From contig NZ_CANKYS010000008.1 in assembly GCF_947488025.1 (NCBI RefSeq), positions 62,001-126,000 on the forward strand: a stretch of DNA of 64,000 bases, read 5' to 3'. The stretch comes from an uncultured Nocardioides sp. (GTDB lineage Bacteria; Actinomycetota; Actinomycetes; Propionibacteriales; Nocardioidaceae). The position numbers and the translations under genes are program-made. The notes beneath the pieces are model-generated. The model ran no database searches. It saw only the letters and a list, made by a program, of their open reading frames with translations, and had not been told where the DNA came from. Of this stretch, positions 1 to 7,780 are shown piece by piece (the first letter of the stretch is position 1; each line of letters begins with the position of its first letter).

Positions 1-40
1 GGGGTGGGTCGGACGCTCCGCACTGGGGCAGGCTGGAGGG

Positions 41-496
41 GTGGCCCCACCGCTCGCGCCCCAACCCTCACTTCAGGCGCCCGTCGACCAGCACACGCAC
101 GCCGTCCTGCGAGCGGCCACGCTCGAGCTGGTCGAGAGCGAGGACCGTCGCCGCTTCCCGGTCGCGGTCCACGCCGGGGTCCCGGGACGCAGCGTCCGGC
201 ACGTCGAGGACCCGCCCCTGCCCGACGCCGGGCTGCGGGCCGACGTCGTCCTCGCGCTGCTGCGGGCCTCGTCCGCCCTCGTCCCCCGCCCCGCGTTGTG
301 GCTGACCCGTCCGGGCCAGCTCAGCCCGCACGACGACGACCTGCGCTGGCTCGGGCCCGCCGCCTGGGCCGCTCGCGCGCTGGGGATGCCCGTCGGCCTG
401 GTCGTCGTGACCCGGCGCGGGTGGTTCGACCCGGTCAGCGACGTACGCCGGGAGTGGCGCCGGCTGCGACCCCGACCGGTGGGGTCCCGCACCTGA
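41..496 (+). CDS. hypothetical protein, possibly 5'-truncated by window edge
   Basis: Function not recognised. The frame is open from the first base of the window, so the true start may lie outside; GTG at 41 (151 residues) is the first in-window start, with a GGAGG only 2 nt upstream, which is too close for a good ribosome site. GC is very high at third positions, as in real genes here, and the protein has no long low-complexity run. It is Arg/Leu/Ala-rich, with a hydrophobic stretch near residues 118-132 (start of a strand-like GMPVGLVVVTRRGW), and no signal peptide. It ends 18 bases before the stop of the convergent GCS2-type ligase gene. Antisense frames across this interval look like shadows. 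Confidence 0.5.
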   Translation: MAPPLAPQPSLQAPVDQHTHAVLRAATLELVESEDRRRFPVAVHAGVPGRSVRHVEDPPLPDAGLRADVVLALLRASSALVPRPALWLTRPGQLSPHDDDLRWLGPAAWAARALGMPVGLVVVTRRGWFDPVSDVRREWRRLRPRPVGSRT

Positions 497-514
497 CAGC
501 GCAGGACGTGGCGG

Positions 515-1978
515 TCAGTCCCAGGTGTGGACGGGCTCGTTGGTGTGCATGCGCTCGCGGTAGTCGAGGAGCGTGGCCCGGAGGGCGTCGTAGCGGTCCG
601 CTCCCCCACGCTCGCGGACGCGGTCGACGAACCACCCCGCACCGCTGGCCTCGGTCTGGCAGCGCTGCTCGATGATGCCGAGGTAGCGGTCGCTCTCCTC
701 GGACGGGACACCCCAGGAGTCGAGGCCGGCGCGCGCCATGGGGAGCAGCCGTCGCAGCACCAGCTCGGTGGCCCGGACCTGTCCGAGGCCCGGCCAGTAG
801 ACCTGCGCGTCGACTCCCATCTGGGCGGCGACGTGGAAGTTCTCCTCGGCTGCGGAGAACGACATCTGCGACCACAGCGGGCGCTCGCTCTCGACGAGAT
901 AGCGGACCAGTCCGAACCAGAGTGCCGCGTTGGCGATCGTGTCGGCGACGGTCGGGCCGGCGGCGAGGAGCCGGTTCTCCACGCGCAGGTGGGGAATGCC
1001 CTGCGAGATGTCGTAGACCGGACGGTTCCAGCGGTAGATCGTGCCGTTGTGGAGCTTGAGCTCGTGGAGGGCGGGCGTGCCGCCGGACTCGAGCACCTCC
1101 AGCGGGTCCTCGTCGTCGGTCACGGGGAGCAGTGCGGGGAAGTAGCGGACGTTCTCCTCGAACAGGTCGAACACCGAGGTGATCCACCGCTCGCCGAACC
1201 ACACCCGCGGCCGGACGCCCTGGGCCTTGAGCTCCTCGCTGCGGGTGTCGGTGGCCTGCTCGAACAGCGGGATGCGGGTCTCGCGCCAGAGCTCCTTGCC
1301 GAGCAGGTAGGGCGAGTTGGCCGACACCGCCAGCTGCACGCCCGCGATCGCCTGCGCGGCGTTCCAGTGGGCGGCGAACTGGTCGGGCGAGGTCTGCACG
1401 TGGAACTGGGTGCTGGTGCAGGCGGCCTCCGGGACGATCGAGTCCGCGGTCGTGGTGAGGCGCTCCTTGCCGGAGATGCTGATCGTGATGTCCTCGCCCC
1501 GGGCGGCGAGGATCTGCTCCGAGAGCAGCTTGTAGCGCGGGTTGGAGCTGAGGGAGGACACGTTCATGTGGCCCTCGGCGAGGGTCGGGAGGATCCCGAT
1601 CATCACCTGGTGCGCTCCGACCTTCGAACCCTTCTCCTCGGCGTAGTTGAGCGAGCGACGCAGGCTGTCCTCGAACTTCGACAGACCACCCTCGCGCAGC
1701 TTGGCCGGGGCCACGTTGATCTCGATGTTGAACTGGCCGAGCTCGGTCTGGAAGTCGGGATCGGCGATGGCCTCGAGGACCTCGGCGTTCTTCAGGGCCG
1801 GGTCGCCCGCGTCGTCGATGAGGTTGAGCTCCATCTCGAGGCCGGTCATCGGGTCGTCGGTCTCGAACGCAGCCTCGCGCAGCATGCGGGCGAACACGTC
1901 GAGGTTGCGGCGCACCTTCTCGCGGTGGCGCGTCCGGTCGGCTCGGCTGAACTCCTGCTGGTCGACCTCTTCACCCAT
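515..1978 (-). CDS. glutamate-cysteine ligase family (GCS2-type) protein
   Basis: A 487-residue cytosolic ATP-dependent carboxylate-amine/thiol ligase of the GCS2 family, which forms gamma-glutamyl bonds to Cys or to another amine. Visible family features are the acidic metal-binding segment TGLEMELNLID (about 45-55), QFNIEINVAP (82-91), the STQFHVQ segment (189-195) and the ETRIPLFEQATDTR region (about 235-250). It is longer than the YbdK subgroup (about 370) and belongs to the long actinobacterial type whose in vivo substrate I cannot name. The start is the ATG placed 6 nt after a TAGGGT -10 box, so the mRNA is probably leaderless. It is a single-gene unit next to a DUF4192 gene on the same strand. 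A role in mycothiol or ergothioneine supply is possible but not shown. Confidence 0.85.
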   Translation of the reverse strand: MGEEVDQQEFSRADRTRHREKVRRNLDVFARMLREAAFETDDPMTGLEMELNLIDDAGDPALKNAEVLEAIADPDFQTELGQFNIEINVAPAKLREGGLSKFEDSLRRSLNYAEEKGSKVGAHQVMIGILPTLAEGHMNVSSLSSNPRYKLLSEQILAARGEDITISISGKERLTTTADSIVPEAACTSTQFHVQTSPDQFAAHWNAAQAIAGVQLAVSANSPYLLGKELWRETRIPLFEQATDTRSEELKAQGVRPRVWFGERWITSVFDLFEENVRYFPALLPVTDDEDPLEVLESGGTPALHELKLHNGTIYRWNRPVYDISQGIPHLRVENRLLAAGPTVADTIANAALWFGLVRYLVESERPLWSQMSFSAAEENFHVAAQMGVDAQVYWPGLGQVRATELVLRRLLPMARAGLDSWGVPSEESDRYLGIIEQRCQTEASGAGWFVDRVRERGGADRYDALRATLLDYRERMHTNEPVHTWD

Positions 1979-1984
1979 GACGGC

Positions 1985-1990
1985 ACCCTA
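1985..1990 (-). promoter_or_regulatory. -10 box (TAGGGT), leaderless promoter of GCS2-type ligase
   Basis: TAGGGT read on the minus strand, followed by 6 nt (GCCGTC) and then the ATG of the ligase. Transcription would start at or next to the start codon. It matches the TANNNT pattern seen upstream of nine other genes in this window. Confidence 0.65.
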
Positions 1991-2031
1991 GTCACGGCGG
2001 CACCGCGCGGGAACCGTCCGGAGGGCTGGTC

Positions 2032-3060
2032 TCACGCCGCCGGGTCGCCGCTCGCGTCGAGCCCGGGCTGCAGCGTCGCCCACGCGTCCGGCGGGGTCGC
2101 CGAGTCCAGCAGCTGGGCCACGAGGCCGGCCAGCGAGTGGGCCGGCTCGCTCGTACGGCACCGGTCGACGGCACACCACGACAGCGCGCCGTCCCCGACG
2201 AGCCACGCCGCGAACGCCAGGACGGCAGCGGGACCGGCGACGTGGGTCGCGGGCAGCCGGCGCACCGCGTCGGACCAGAGCTCCACGGCACCGCGGGCGT
2301 CCGCGCGGTCGAGCCACACCCACGCCTCGTCGCGGCGCTCGCCCGTGCGCACCGTCACCGCGACGGACGCCAGCTCGGGGGACGAGAAGGTGGTCCGGTC
2401 GCCGAGGTGGCGACGTACCAGTGCCCGCAGGCCACCCGCGGGCAGCGGCGTCGCGTCCGCCAGGAGGGGCCCGCTCCGTCCCACCGCCGCCAGGTCGGGC
2501 GCGAGGGTCTCGCGCAGCGCCTCGCGGCTGGCGTGGGTCACCCGCCCCTCGAACACCGCCTGCGCCGTGAACGGGTGCTCGGCGAGCGTGAACGGGACGC
2601 CCCGGTAGGCGGCGAGCGGGGCGCCCGGCAGCACGGCGTACCAGTGGTCGTCGTGGACGCGCAGCACCTCGCGCACGGCGATCCCAGCCGCGGTGAACTC
2701 CTCGTGGACCGACCAGGCCGCCTCGTCGGCGACTGTCGTGTCGTCGTCGTAGACCACGACGACGACGTCGCGCACACCGTTGCGCCTGGCCGGCCGCAGG
2801 AGCGCCTCGACCACGTCGTCGACGTCGTCGGGGTCGTGGGGCAGGTCGACGCGGGCGTGCATGCCGCCGGAGACACCGACGCTCACGACGACGACCGAAC
2901 GCTGCGGCACGAAGCCCATCGCCAAGGGCACGAAGGCGGCGACGTCGCCCGGCGTGCGCACGCGCAGCGTGGTGGGGCCGCCGGACGGCGAGGGCGAGGT
3001 GGACGGGGGGACGGGGACGAGCTCGTGGGGTTCCATGACCACGACGCTTCCCGGCAGCAC
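2032..3060 (-). CDS. DUF4192 domain protein
   Basis: A 342-residue protein of the actinobacterial DUF4192 family, function unknown. The diagnostic N-terminal block is present: a region reading VRTPGDVAAFVPLAMGF then PQRSVVVVSV (about 30-60), followed by a D/V-rich segment. There is no signal peptide or membrane helix, so it is probably cytosolic. GTG at 3060 is supported by a TAGCGT -10 box 9 nt upstream (leaderless); an alternative ATG lies 8 codons inside. It is followed on the same strand by the GCS2-type ligase, which has its own promoter, and is divergent from dinB. The family often sits beside DNA-repair or replication genes, but no function can be assigned from sequence. Confidence 0.8.
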   Translation of the reverse strand: MLPGSVVVMEPHELVPVPPSTSPSPSGGPTTLRVRTPGDVAAFVPLAMGFVPQRSVVVVSVGVSGGMHARVDLPHDPDDVDDVVEALLRPARRNGVRDVVVVVYDDDTTVADEAAWSVHEEFTAAGIAVREVLRVHDDHWYAVLPGAPLAAYRGVPFTLAEHPFTAQAVFEGRVTHASREALRETLAPDLAAVGRSGPLLADATPLPAGGLRALVRRHLGDRTTFSSPELASVAVTVRTGERRDEAWVWLDRADARGAVELWSDAVRRLPATHVAGPAAVLAFAAWLVGDGALSWCAVDRCRTSEPAHSLAGLVAQLLDSATPPDAWATLQPGLDASGDPAA

Positions 3061-3069
3061 CGACCCTTC

Positions 3070-3075
3070 ACGCTA
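3070..3075 (-). promoter_or_regulatory. -10 box (TAGCGT) of DUF4192 gene
   Basis: TAGCGT on the minus strand, 9 nt before the GTG at 3060. The spacing is slightly longer than for the other leaderless candidates (6-8 nt), so this one is less certain. Confidence 0.45.
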
Positions 3076-3227
3076 GGCCAGGCCTCCGCCTGTGGAGAAG
3101 CGGCGGTTGGGGTCGCCTGTGGACGGTTCGTGGCGTGCGGCCGGGGTGGAGCGCTCCCCGGCCACCCACCCCCGATGCGGGAGGATGGGGCCGTGACGCT
3201 GCTGCCCGCTCCCGGCCCGACCGGCTG

Positions 3228-4529
3228 ATGCGCGACACCGCGTCGATCCTCCACCTGGACCTGGACGCCTTCTTCGCCGCCGTCGAGCAGCGCGACAAGC
3301 CGTCGCTGCGGGGCAAGCCGGTGATCGTCGGGGGCACCGGCGGCCGGGGCGTGGTGTCCACGGCGTCGTACGAGGCGCGCCGCTACGGCGTGGGGTCCGC
3401 GATGTCCGGGCGCGAGGCGCGGGCGCGCTGCCCGCACGCGGCGTTCCTGAGCGGGCGTTTCCACGCCTACCGCGCGACCAGCAAGCAGGTCATGCAGGTG
3501 CTCCGAGACCTCTCCCCCCTCGTCGAGCCGCTCTCGCTGGACGAGGCGTTCGTCGACCTCGCCGCCGCCGGCCTGCCCGACCTCGAGGTCGACACCGTCA
3601 CCGCGGCCGGTGCCGAGCTGCGGCGGCGCGTGCAGGAGGTCACGGGCGGGCTCACCGCGACGGTCGGCATCGCGTCGTCGAAGTTCCTCGCCAAGGTCGC
3701 CAGCGAGCTCGACAAGCCCGACGGCATGACCGTGGTTCCTCCCGGCACCGAGCTCGACCTGCTCCGGCCGATGAAGGTGAAGGTGATCCCCGGCGTCGGT
3801 CCCGCCACCGCCGAGCGCCTGCGTCGTGCCGGCATCCACACCGTCGCCGAGCTCGAGGCGGTCAGCGAGGACGAGCTGGTGCGACTGCTCGGCCAGGCAC
3901 AGGGGCACGGGCTGTGGCAGCTGGCACGGGCCCAGGACTCGCGCCCGGTCGTCGCCGAGCGGGAGGCGAAGTCGATCAGCGTCGAGGGCACCTATGACTC
4001 CGACCTCACCGACCGGAGGCTGATGGAGGGCCTGCTGACGCGGCAGGCGCGCGAGGTGGGCACGCGCATGCGCAAGAACGGACACTCCGGTCGGACCGTC
4101 ACCATCAAGGTCCGCCTCTACGACTTCACCACGCTCAGCCGGTCGAGCACGCTCACGAGCCCGACCGACGACGGCGCGACCATCGCCCGGGTCGCCCGAG
4201 CGCTGCTGGCGGACCTCGACACCACGGGCGGCGTACGGCTCCTGGGCGTCGGCGTGTCCGGGCTGGCGGACTGGGTCCAGGAGGACCTCTTCGGCGAGAG
4301 CGGAGAGGACGAGGGGGTCGAGGTGGTGATCCCCGAGCCACCGCGACGCACCTGGCCACCGGGCGCCGACGTCGTGCACGACGAGATGGGTGCGGGCTGG
4401 GTGTGGGGCTCCGGCGCCGGGGTCGTGACCGTGCGCTTCGAGACCGCCGACACCCCTCCCGGCCCGGTGCGCAGCTTCCGCGCCGACGACCCGGCGCTGC
4501 ACCGCTACGAGCCACCGGCCGAGGACTGA
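3228..4529 (+). CDS. dinB: DNA polymerase IV (Y-family)
   Basis: A 433-residue translesion DNA polymerase that copies past lesions with low fidelity and no proofreading. The catalytic carboxylates are visible: HLDLDAFF (Asp11) and SLDEAF (Asp105-Glu106). The palm/finger region is followed by the helix-hairpin-helix thumb (PGVGPATAERLRRAGI, about 185-200) and the little-finger domain (SVEGTYDSDL onward). A roughly 70-residue C-terminal extension rich in Pro/Trp/Asp follows, common in actinobacterial DinB and perhaps contacting the sliding clamp or partner proteins. ATG at 3228 is chosen because the family alignment starts directly there; the frame is open further upstream but that part is Pro/Arg shadow. 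Divergent from the DUF4192 gene. No LexA box was recognised. Confidence 0.93.
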   Translation: MRDTASILHLDLDAFFAAVEQRDKPSLRGKPVIVGGTGGRGVVSTASYEARRYGVGSAMSGREARARCPHAAFLSGRFHAYRATSKQVMQVLRDLSPLVEPLSLDEAFVDLAAAGLPDLEVDTVTAAGAELRRRVQEVTGGLTATVGIASSKFLAKVASELDKPDGMTVVPPGTELDLLRPMKVKVIPGVGPATAERLRRAGIHTVAELEAVSEDELVRLLGQAQGHGLWQLARAQDSRPVVAEREAKSISVEGTYDSDLTDRRLMEGLLTRQAREVGTRMRKNGHSGRTVTIKVRLYDFTTLSRSSTLTSPTDDGATIARVARALLADLDTTGGVRLLGVGVSGLADWVQEDLFGESGEDEGVEVVIPEPPRRTWPPGADVVHDEMGAGWVWGSGAGVVTVRFETADTPPGPVRSFRADDPALHRYEPPAED

Positions 4530-4633
4530 CGCACGCCGTACGCCGTCTCGTCGACCACCGGCCACCGGCCCGTCGACCCGCGGGAGTTGCGACCGCTCCC
4601 CGACCTTTGGCAGCCTCGTGGGCGCACACAGGT

Positions 4634-4670
4634 GAGGGGCTCCCGATGGTATGAGCATCAGGAGCCCCTC
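4634..4670 (+). terminator. strong hairpin downstream of dinB
   Basis: The arm GAGGGGCTCC-C-GATG (4634-4648) pairs with CATC-A-GGAGCCCCTC (4656-4670): 14 base pairs with one C/A mismatch and a 7-nt loop. It lies about 105 bases after the dinB stop with no T-run, as is typical for actinobacterial terminator hairpins. It could instead be a structured element of the sigma-gene leader. Confidence 0.55.
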
Positions 4671-5114
4671 GATGTGATCGGGGTGGTGACGTCCGATCCA
4701 CCGGACCGGCCTCCCGGCTCCCACAGTCCCCGCCACCGGGCCTGCGCGGCGAGCAAGTCGCCGTCTGGAGCTGTTCGTCCGATCCGATCCCCGACCCCGC
4801 CGGAGCGGGATCGGTAGGAGAGTTCTATGTCCTCCGGCCGATCGCACGCAAGGGTTCCGCTGGACAAACCTCCAGTCCCACAGGGTTCCCCACAGAAGTC
4901 GTGCACTGCTCCACAACCCGGGTGCGTCCCTCCACAGCTGGAGGCCCGGGCTGTGGAGGACCCGCGCGTTCACGTCGGCACCGGGCCGACGGGGGCCCTG
5001 CGCGGACGCGGTCCTCAGGGCTGACCCCTGAGAAGTCCCTGAGAGTTGGACGAACATGCAACTCCGGTGGGTACTGGCTCGTCAAGGCAGGTGAAGGCAC
5101 CACATCCGAGGCGG
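4671..5114 (+). other. gene-free, structure-rich interval upstream of sigma factor gene
   Basis: Part of a 660-base gap (4530-5189) with no convincing gene. It holds three inverted repeats: CCGATCCC/GGGATCGG (4784-4791 with 4807-4814, overlapping an alternative CCCGC/GCGGG stem at 4796-4809); CCTCCACAGC/GCTGTGGAGG (4929-4938 with 4950-4959, 11-nt loop); and CTCAGGG/CCCTGAG (5014-5020 with 5026-5032). A 65-codon frame at 4827 has a ribosome-site-like TAGGAG, but its third-position GC is far below that of real genes here. A possible housekeeping promoter element, TTGGAC, is at 5046-5051. The spread of hairpins suggests a long 5' leader or a small RNA. I matched it to no known riboswitch. Confidence 0.5.
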
Positions 5115-5140
5115 GGAATCCCGCGACGGACACCGGCGTT
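5115..5140 (+). promoter_or_regulatory. ECF sigma (SigR/SigH-type) promoter of the sigma factor gene
   Basis: GGAAT (5115-5119), exactly 18 bases, then GTT (5138-5140), preceded by GG. This is the GGAAT-N18-GTT consensus of Streptomyces SigR and mycobacterial SigH, the thiol-oxidative-stress ECF factors. It lies about 50 bases before the ATG at 5190, leaving a short leader that carries an AGGAGG site. In Streptomyces, hrdB and hrdD are reported SigR targets, and in mycobacteria sigB is transcribed by SigE/SigH, so the biology matches the gene. Confidence 0.75.
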
Positions 5141-5189
5141 GGAACAGATGTGCGACACAGGGGTGGTCGCACGAGAGCAGGAGGACGAC

Positions 5190-6152
5190 ATGAGCACCGC
5201 ACAGGCCAAGCGCACCACCACCACTCGTGAGATCGAGGGCCGCGACAGCGTCGGCCTCTACCTCGACGAGATCGCTCGCACCCCGCTCCTCGACGCCGAG
5301 ACCGAGGTCGAGCTGTCCAAGACCATCGAGGCGGGCCTGCTGGCCCAGCACCTCCTCGACACCGGTCGCGTCGGTCGCCGCAAGGGCGGTGCGCCGATGA
5401 GCGCCAACGAGGCCGAGCTCGAGTGGCTCGCCGAGCAGGGCCGGCTCGCGGTCGACCGCTTCATCGAGGCCAACCTCCGCCTGGTCGTCTCCATCGCGCG
5501 CAAGTACGGCCGCTCGCAGATGCCGATGCTCGACCTCATCCAGGAGGGCAACACCGGCCTGATCCGTGCGGTCGAGAAGTTCGACTACACCAAGGGCTAC
5601 AAGTTCTCGACCTACGCCACGTGGTGGGTCCGCCAGGCCATCACGCGCGGCATCGCGCAGCAGGCGCGCGTCGTACGCCTCCCCGTGCACGTCGTCGAGG
5701 AGCTCAACCAGGTCGGCAGCGCCCGGCGCACGCTCGAGCGCCAGCTCGGCCGCGACCCGGAGCCGCAGGAGATCGCCACCGAGCTCGGGATGGACCTCGA
5801 CCGGGTGCTCGACCTGATGAGCTGGGGCCGCGACCACGTCTCGCTGGACACGCCCGTCGACGAGGACGGCGACACCTCCCTGGGTGACCTGATGGCGCAG
5901 GAGACGGCGCCCGGACCGGACCTCAACGTCCTCGACGCGGAGGCCCGCCAGCGGCTCGACGACCTCGTCGCGATCCTCGACGAGCGCTCCGCCGACATCG
6001 TCCGCGCCCGCTACGGCCTGGCGGACGGTCGCCAGCACAAGCTCGCCGACATCGGTGCCCGCCACGGCATCTCCGCCGAGCGGGTCCGCCAGCTCGAGCG
6101 CGAGGCGCTGCAGAAGCTCCGCCGCGCGGGCGACCCCGACCTGGCTGCCTGA
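5190..6152 (+). CDS. group-2 RNA polymerase sigma factor (HrdD/SigB-like)
   Basis: A 320-residue sigma-70 family factor without the long acidic N-terminus of the primary factor, so group 2. Region 1.2 begins VGLYLDEIARTPLLDAETEV (21-40), the wording typical of Streptomyces HrdD-type proteins. Region 2 includes LDLIQEGNTGLIRAVEKFDY (114-133) and the -10 melting segment STYATWWVRQAITRG. Region 3 spans about 165-245. Region 4.2 ends with the helix-turn-helix ISAERVRQLEREALQKLRR (294-312). ATG 5190 is preceded by AGGAGG 5-6 nt upstream; an in-frame ATG at 5046 lacks a ribosome site. A GGAAT-N18-GTT promoter implies induction by a disulfide-stress ECF factor. A strong terminator follows, so it is monocistronic. 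Confidence 0.92.
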   Translation: MSTAQAKRTTTTREIEGRDSVGLYLDEIARTPLLDAETEVELSKTIEAGLLAQHLLDTGRVGRRKGGAPMSANEAELEWLAEQGRLAVDRFIEANLRLVVSIARKYGRSQMPMLDLIQEGNTGLIRAVEKFDYTKGYKFSTYATWWVRQAITRGIAQQARVVRLPVHVVEELNQVGSARRTLERQLGRDPEPQEIATELGMDLDRVLDLMSWGRDHVSLDTPVDEDGDTSLGDLMAQETAPGPDLNVLDAEARQRLDDLVAILDERSADIVRARYGLADGRQHKLADIGARHGISAERVRQLEREALQKLRRAGDPDLAA

Positions 6153-6180
6153 CCCCGGGCGCCCAGCGCGCCACCTCGAG

Positions 6181-6203
6181 ACCGCCGGGCCACGCCCGGC
6201 GGT
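6181..6203 (+). terminator. terminator of sigma factor gene
   Basis: Perfect 10-bp stem ACCGCCGGGC / GCCCGGCGGT with loop CAC, followed by CTTGTCGT. It starts 28 bases after the sigma stop codon. Confidence 0.85.
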
Positions 6204-6260
6204 CTTGTCGTATCCCCCGGGCGATCCCCGACGAAGCCTGCCGCGCCCCGCCCCACCCCC

Positions 6261-6314
6261 GAGCGGTGCGTGAGACACCTTCCGAGCGCCCAGGACCTGC
6301 GTCACGCACCGCTC
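6261..6314. repeat. palindromic dispersed repeat, copy 1
   Basis: A 54-base unit whose ends are perfect 13-base inverted arms: GAGCGGTGCGTGA (6261-6273) and TCACGCACCGCTC (6302-6314). The centre is only partly self-complementary. It lies in the gap between the convergent 3' ends of the sigma factor and GH3 genes. A near-identical second copy follows, and a third with the same outer arms lies near 52 kb. Confidence 0.85.
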
Positions 6315-6332
6315 CCCGGACGCTCCTCACCC

Positions 6333-6384
6333 GAGCGGTGCGTGAGACACCTTCCGAGTGGCCAGGACCTGCGTCACGCACCGC
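6333..6384. repeat. palindromic dispersed repeat, copy 2
   Basis: Same unit as the copy at 6261, in direct orientation, separated by 18 bases. Arms are GCGGTGCGTGA (6335-6345) and TCACGCACCGC (6374-6384). The centre differs from copy 1 by only two bases (GAGTGGCC versus GAGCGCCC), implying recent tandem duplication or homogenisation. Confidence 0.85.
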
Positions 6385-6417
6385 CCGGCGCTGACCGGGT
6401 GCGCTGCCTGAGACCGA

Positions 6418-7740
6418 TCAGTACGCCGCGGACTCCAGGTCCGCGCTCGCGGCCTGTGCGCGCTCGACCACGTCGGCGGGGACGGGCCGTCGTGCTGCCA
6501 CCCGCGCCTGCCACATCTGGACCGCCACCACCCGGGCAGCTGCCTCCTCGACGCGGGCGCGGGAGACCAGTCCGGAGTCGATGGCGTCGACGACTATCTG
6601 GTGGGTGGTCGCGGTGTCGACCGGCATCAGGAGCAGGTCCGCACCGGCCTGCAGCGCCTGGAGGGCCGGCGTGGGCCGGCCGCCGACGGCGCCCATGCCG
6701 AGCGAGTCGGTGATGGTGACGCCCTCGAAGCCGAGGTCGTCGCGCAGCAGGTCGTACACCTCGGGCGCCATGCTGGCCGGCACTCCCGGCGCGATCTCGG
6801 TCAGGTTGAGGTGGCTCAGCATCACCGCCGGCGCTTGCTGGCGGAACGCGGACTCGAAGGGCGGCAGGTCCTGCGCCTCGAGCTCGGCGAGCGTCGAGTC
6901 GAGCACCGGGAGGGTGTCGTGGCTGTCGCTGGTCGCGCCGCCGTGGCCGGGGAAGTGCTTGACCGTCGACACGACACCCGCGTCGTCGTAGCCCTTGATC
7001 GCGGCACCGACCGCCTGCGAGGCCAGGCGTGGGTCCTGCGAGGGCGACCGCGCCCCGATGGTGGGGTCGGCGGCGCCGATGGTGACGTCGGCGACGGGGG
7101 CGAAGACCCAGGTGAAGCCGAGGTCGCGCAGCTCGAGGCCGGTCGCGAGGGCCGCGGCGCGGGTGACCCGGCGGCCGGCGCGGGCATCCGCAGCGATGGC
7201 GAGCCCGGCCGACTGGAAGTGCGGGAAGTCGGTGGCGATGCCGCGCAGGTGTGAGACGTAGCCGCCCTCCTGGTCGACGCCGATGACCGGTGGGTGGTCG
7301 CGGCCGTCGGCGCGAGCGGCCTCGGTGATCGCCGCGGTCATCGCCAGCACCTGGTCGCGGTCGAGGACGTTGGCGCCGGTCACCGAGACGCCCGCGAGGT
7401 GCAGGTCGCGCATCATGCGGGCCGGCTCCTCCGGGTCGGTGCCGTGGAAGCGTCCGACGATGACTCCTCCGGCGAGCTGCTCGGAGCTCCAGCCGGCGAC
7501 GAGCTCCTGGGCCTGCGCGAGCTCGCCCGTCGTCGGGCCCCACGACGTCGGCGCGTCGGGGTCCTCGGTCGCCTCTGCCTCCGGCTCGGCCGGCTCGGCG
7601 GACTGCGTCGTCGACGCCGAGGACGACGGGCTGGACGTGGCCGGCTCGGTGTCGTCGGGCGCCTGGCCGAGACCGGCACACCCGCTCACCAGCAGGACAC
7701 CGGACGCGATCACGGCCAGGCGGGGTCGGATCGAGAGCAC
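6418..7740 (-). CDS. glycoside hydrolase family 3 lipoprotein (NagZ-like)
   Basis: A 440-residue exported lipoprotein, probable beta-N-acetylglucosaminidase acting on peptidoglycan fragments outside the membrane. A signal peptide ends in the lipobox VSGC (lipidated Cys21). A Ser/Glu/Pro linker (25-65) leads to one GH3 N-terminal barrel. NagZ-type motifs are KHFPGHG (261-267), followed by Asp272 and His274 as the acid/base pair, and TDSLGM with the probable nucleophile Asp345. The C-terminal GH3 domain is absent, as in NagZ. The GTG at 7740 gives the signal peptide directly; no strong ribosome site is seen. It is preceded on the same strand, after 40 bases, by coaE. The stop faces the palindromic repeats at 6261-6384. 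Confidence 0.9.
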   Translation of the reverse strand: MLSIRPRLAVIASGVLLVSGCAGLGQAPDDTEPATSSPSSSASTTQSAEPAEPEAEATEDPDAPTSWGPTTGELAQAQELVAGWSSEQLAGGVIVGRFHGTDPEEPARMMRDLHLAGVSVTGANVLDRDQVLAMTAAITEAARADGRDHPPVIGVDQEGGYVSHLRGIATDFPHFQSAGLAIAADARAGRRVTRAAALATGLELRDLGFTWVFAPVADVTIGAADPTIGARSPSQDPRLASQAVGAAIKGYDDAGVVSTVKHFPGHGGATSDSHDTLPVLDSTLAELEAQDLPPFESAFRQQAPAVMLSHLNLTEIAPGVPASMAPEVYDLLRDDLGFEGVTITDSLGMGAVGGRPTPALQALQAGADLLLMPVDTATTHQIVVDAIDSGLVSRARVEEAAARVVAVQMWQARVAARRPVPADVVERAQAASADLESAAY

Positions 7741-7780
7741 GTGGGGAGGTTACCCGGCGGAGGCCCGCGAGCCGGAAACG

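Noticed and set aside
4884..4959. Cluster of TCCACA-like words considered as DnaA boxes/origin
   Set aside because: None matches TTATCCACA or TTGTCCACA closely; the AT-rich unwinding element and dnaA/dnaN neighbours are absent, and two of the words are the arms of a hairpin.
4827..5024. 65-codon frame with TAGGAG ribosome-like site upstream of the sigma gene
   Set aside because: Third codon positions are rich in A and T compared with every real gene here, the peptide is Pro/Gly/Arg low-complexity, and the frame crosses two inverted repeats.
6261..6384. Two regularly spaced repeats considered as a CRISPR remnant
   Set aside because: Only two units, each strongly palindromic over its full length, an 18-base spacer, no leader and no cas genes.
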